This document shows, piece after piece, positions 61,185 to 62,126 of a stretch of 62,126 bases of DNA. A program made the translations under genes and the position numbers. This stretch comes from JAHJUB01 sp041653615 [NCBI: Candidatus Ratteibacteria bacterium] (lineage in GTDB: Bacteria > Ratteibacteria > UBA8468 > MWAK01), in contig JBAZEZ010000010.1 of NCBI GenBank assembly GCA_041653615.1, positions 1-62,126 of the forward strand, given 5' to 3'. Position 1 is the stretch's first letter, and each line of letters begins with the position of its first letter. The notes under the pieces are model-generated. The model worked only from the letters and a program-made list of their open reading frames with translations. It searched no databases and was not told the origin of the DNA.

Positions 61185-61999
61185 ATGGAAAGAAGAATAA
61201 GGACTAAAGCCTGCCAAGGGAATGGCCGGCCGCATGGGTTGTTTATTGCTGTTATCGCTGTTGTGTTTGCAGCCTGGCTGCTGCATCTGCCTGCGGCTCT
61301 GGCCACTCCAACCATGCCCGCAAACACGTCCGCCGGTATTCACGCAGCTCTGACATTCAATTATTACGTGACCAACCCCAATACCGAGGCAGGCCTTGTG
61401 GACTATGTTTGGGGATCGATTTATTCCACCCAACCGACCGGGGTCTATAACACCCAATACGTTCCGTACGATCGTGCACAAGTCGATTCTGATCTGACAT
61501 GGTTCCAAAATAACCACCCGGATTGGATTGTTTATCAAAACGACCGTACGACAATCGCCTATGAGTGTGGTGATTCCATTGTTCCTCTCGATATTAGCAA
61601 CCCCGATGTTTTGGATTTCATTTTCGATACTAATTGCGCTCCGGCAGTTGCGCAAGGGTTTCAGGGAATCGCCTTCGATAATGTAACTCTTTGCAATGTA
61701 TGGCACCGCGCCGGTATTTGGCGCAACGGCGTATGGATTCAGAAATATATCGGGAGTTGGGGATATGATCCCGCTTTCTGCAGTGACGTTATCAATTGGG
61801 CGAACTACATGAGCACCAATCTCCACGCTATTGACGCGACGGTTACCGTAAATTATACCTACGATCCGCGGGTTGCGTTCCAATTAGATGAACAACAAAC
61901 TTTTTTGAGCTATGTGGATATTTGCCTGGACGAGGGAGGATTCACCATCACCCAAGACGGTTGGAGCATGACGGACACCCTGTGGGCCGGGAAGGTACA
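61185..61999 (+). pseudogene. Secreted glycosidase-like protein, cut by IS
   Basis: The start at ATG 61185 follows AGGAGGG. A long signal peptide (to about residue 42, ALAT) leads a domain whose pattern (HAALTFNYYVTN, ECGDSIVPLDISNPDVLDFIFD, GFQGIAFDNV) resembles TIM-barrel glycosidase-like proteins of the GH114/GHL15 kind. After about 271 native codons the IS end begins at 62000; the open frame continues 13 codons into the IS and stops at 62039. The product is therefore truncated. It is divergent from the operon and shares its regulatory region. Confidence 0.7.
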
Positions 62000-62126
62000 T
62001 GAAGTGAACCCTTATCCTTGGACAGACAGGTTAAAATAACCTGGCCGCGCCGACAGTTCTTTTTGTTCTTTGAAAAGTAACCGGTTTTCAAATTCCTCCG
62101 GGGGCAGATACCCCAGGGAAGAATGC
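62000..62126 (-). mobile_element. IS end, right copy (IS3-like)
   Basis: This is the exact reverse complement of bases 1-127. It begins with TG and interrupts the secreted glycosidase-like gene. The remainder of the element lies beyond the window. Confidence 0.85.
62012..62125 (-). CDS. IS transposase, C-terminal fragment (right copy)
   Basis: The same 37-residue transposase tail as at 2-115, on the opposite strand. The stop codon is at 62012-62014. The gene begins beyond the window. Confidence 0.8.
   Translation of the reverse strand, partial: HSSLGYLPPEEFENRLLFKEQKELSARPGYFNLSVQG

Noticed and set aside
61110-61883. 257-residue open frame on the minus strand opposite the secreted glycosidase-like gene
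   Set aside because: It is the complement of a gene with a signal peptide and a strong ribosome site; the frame has no such start and crosses the promoter region.

Overview
The window looks like a contig from a Gram-negative bacterium. It carries a lipid A-type acyltransferase pair, IspH, ribosomal protein S1 and GatB. The many glycosidases, the URO-D-family proteins and the palindromic intergenic repeats suggest a lineage of the Omnitrophota/Lentisphaerota (PVC-like) kind. That placement is an inference and is weak. Both ends of the window are the same 127 bp insertion-sequence end in inverted orientation (1-127 and 62000-62126), so the contig probably stops at IS copies.

Region 1, about 1-17402, is an AT-rich mobile and defence island. 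It starts with a palindrome-rich stretch without large genes. Small accessory genes follow: zinc-ribbon proteins, two XRE regulators, a short tyrosine recombinase, a RadC-like protein and a YidD-like protein. Then comes a leftward defence block at 5906-16134: a Bergerat-fold ATPase with a DUF3883 nuclease-like tail, an RNase H-fold protein coupled to a Ser/Thr kinase, an N6-adenine methyltransferase, a circularly permuted C5-cytosine methyltransferase and a second DUF3883 nuclease. The 3' half of a tRNA-Thr(TGU) gene at 17357-17402 marks the probable right attachment site of the island.

Region 2, about 17403-49000, is host chromosome. It holds a toxin-antitoxin pair, DedA, a DUF763 protein, ArgJ, a degenerate YchF-like GTPase, transketolase, a CBM9-like/GH106-like glycosidase pair and a tandem NagB pair in which one copy has lost catalytic residues. 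Next come RpsA-IspH-PlsC-ProB, a Gfo/Idh-M20-aminotransferase group, CoaC, a YibQ-like deacetylase, CtpA, GatB, a UvrD-type helicase, a second toxin-antitoxin pair and two LpxL-like acyltransferases that share 209 identical bases.

Region 3, 49015-60962, is a ten-gene leftward operon with overlapping or nearly abutting genes: two URO-D-family proteins, a GH67/DUF4838-like glycosidase, a LacI regulator, a RuBisCO-like protein without the K334/H327 region, a SIS isomerase, the two E1 subunits of a 2-oxoacid dehydrogenase, a uronate-isomerase-like protein and a PfkB sugar kinase. It reads as a sugar or sugar-acid catabolic pathway and is the best candidate for undescribed biology. Its promoter lies in a palindrome-rich region shared with a divergent secreted glycosidase-like gene that the right-hand IS has cut.
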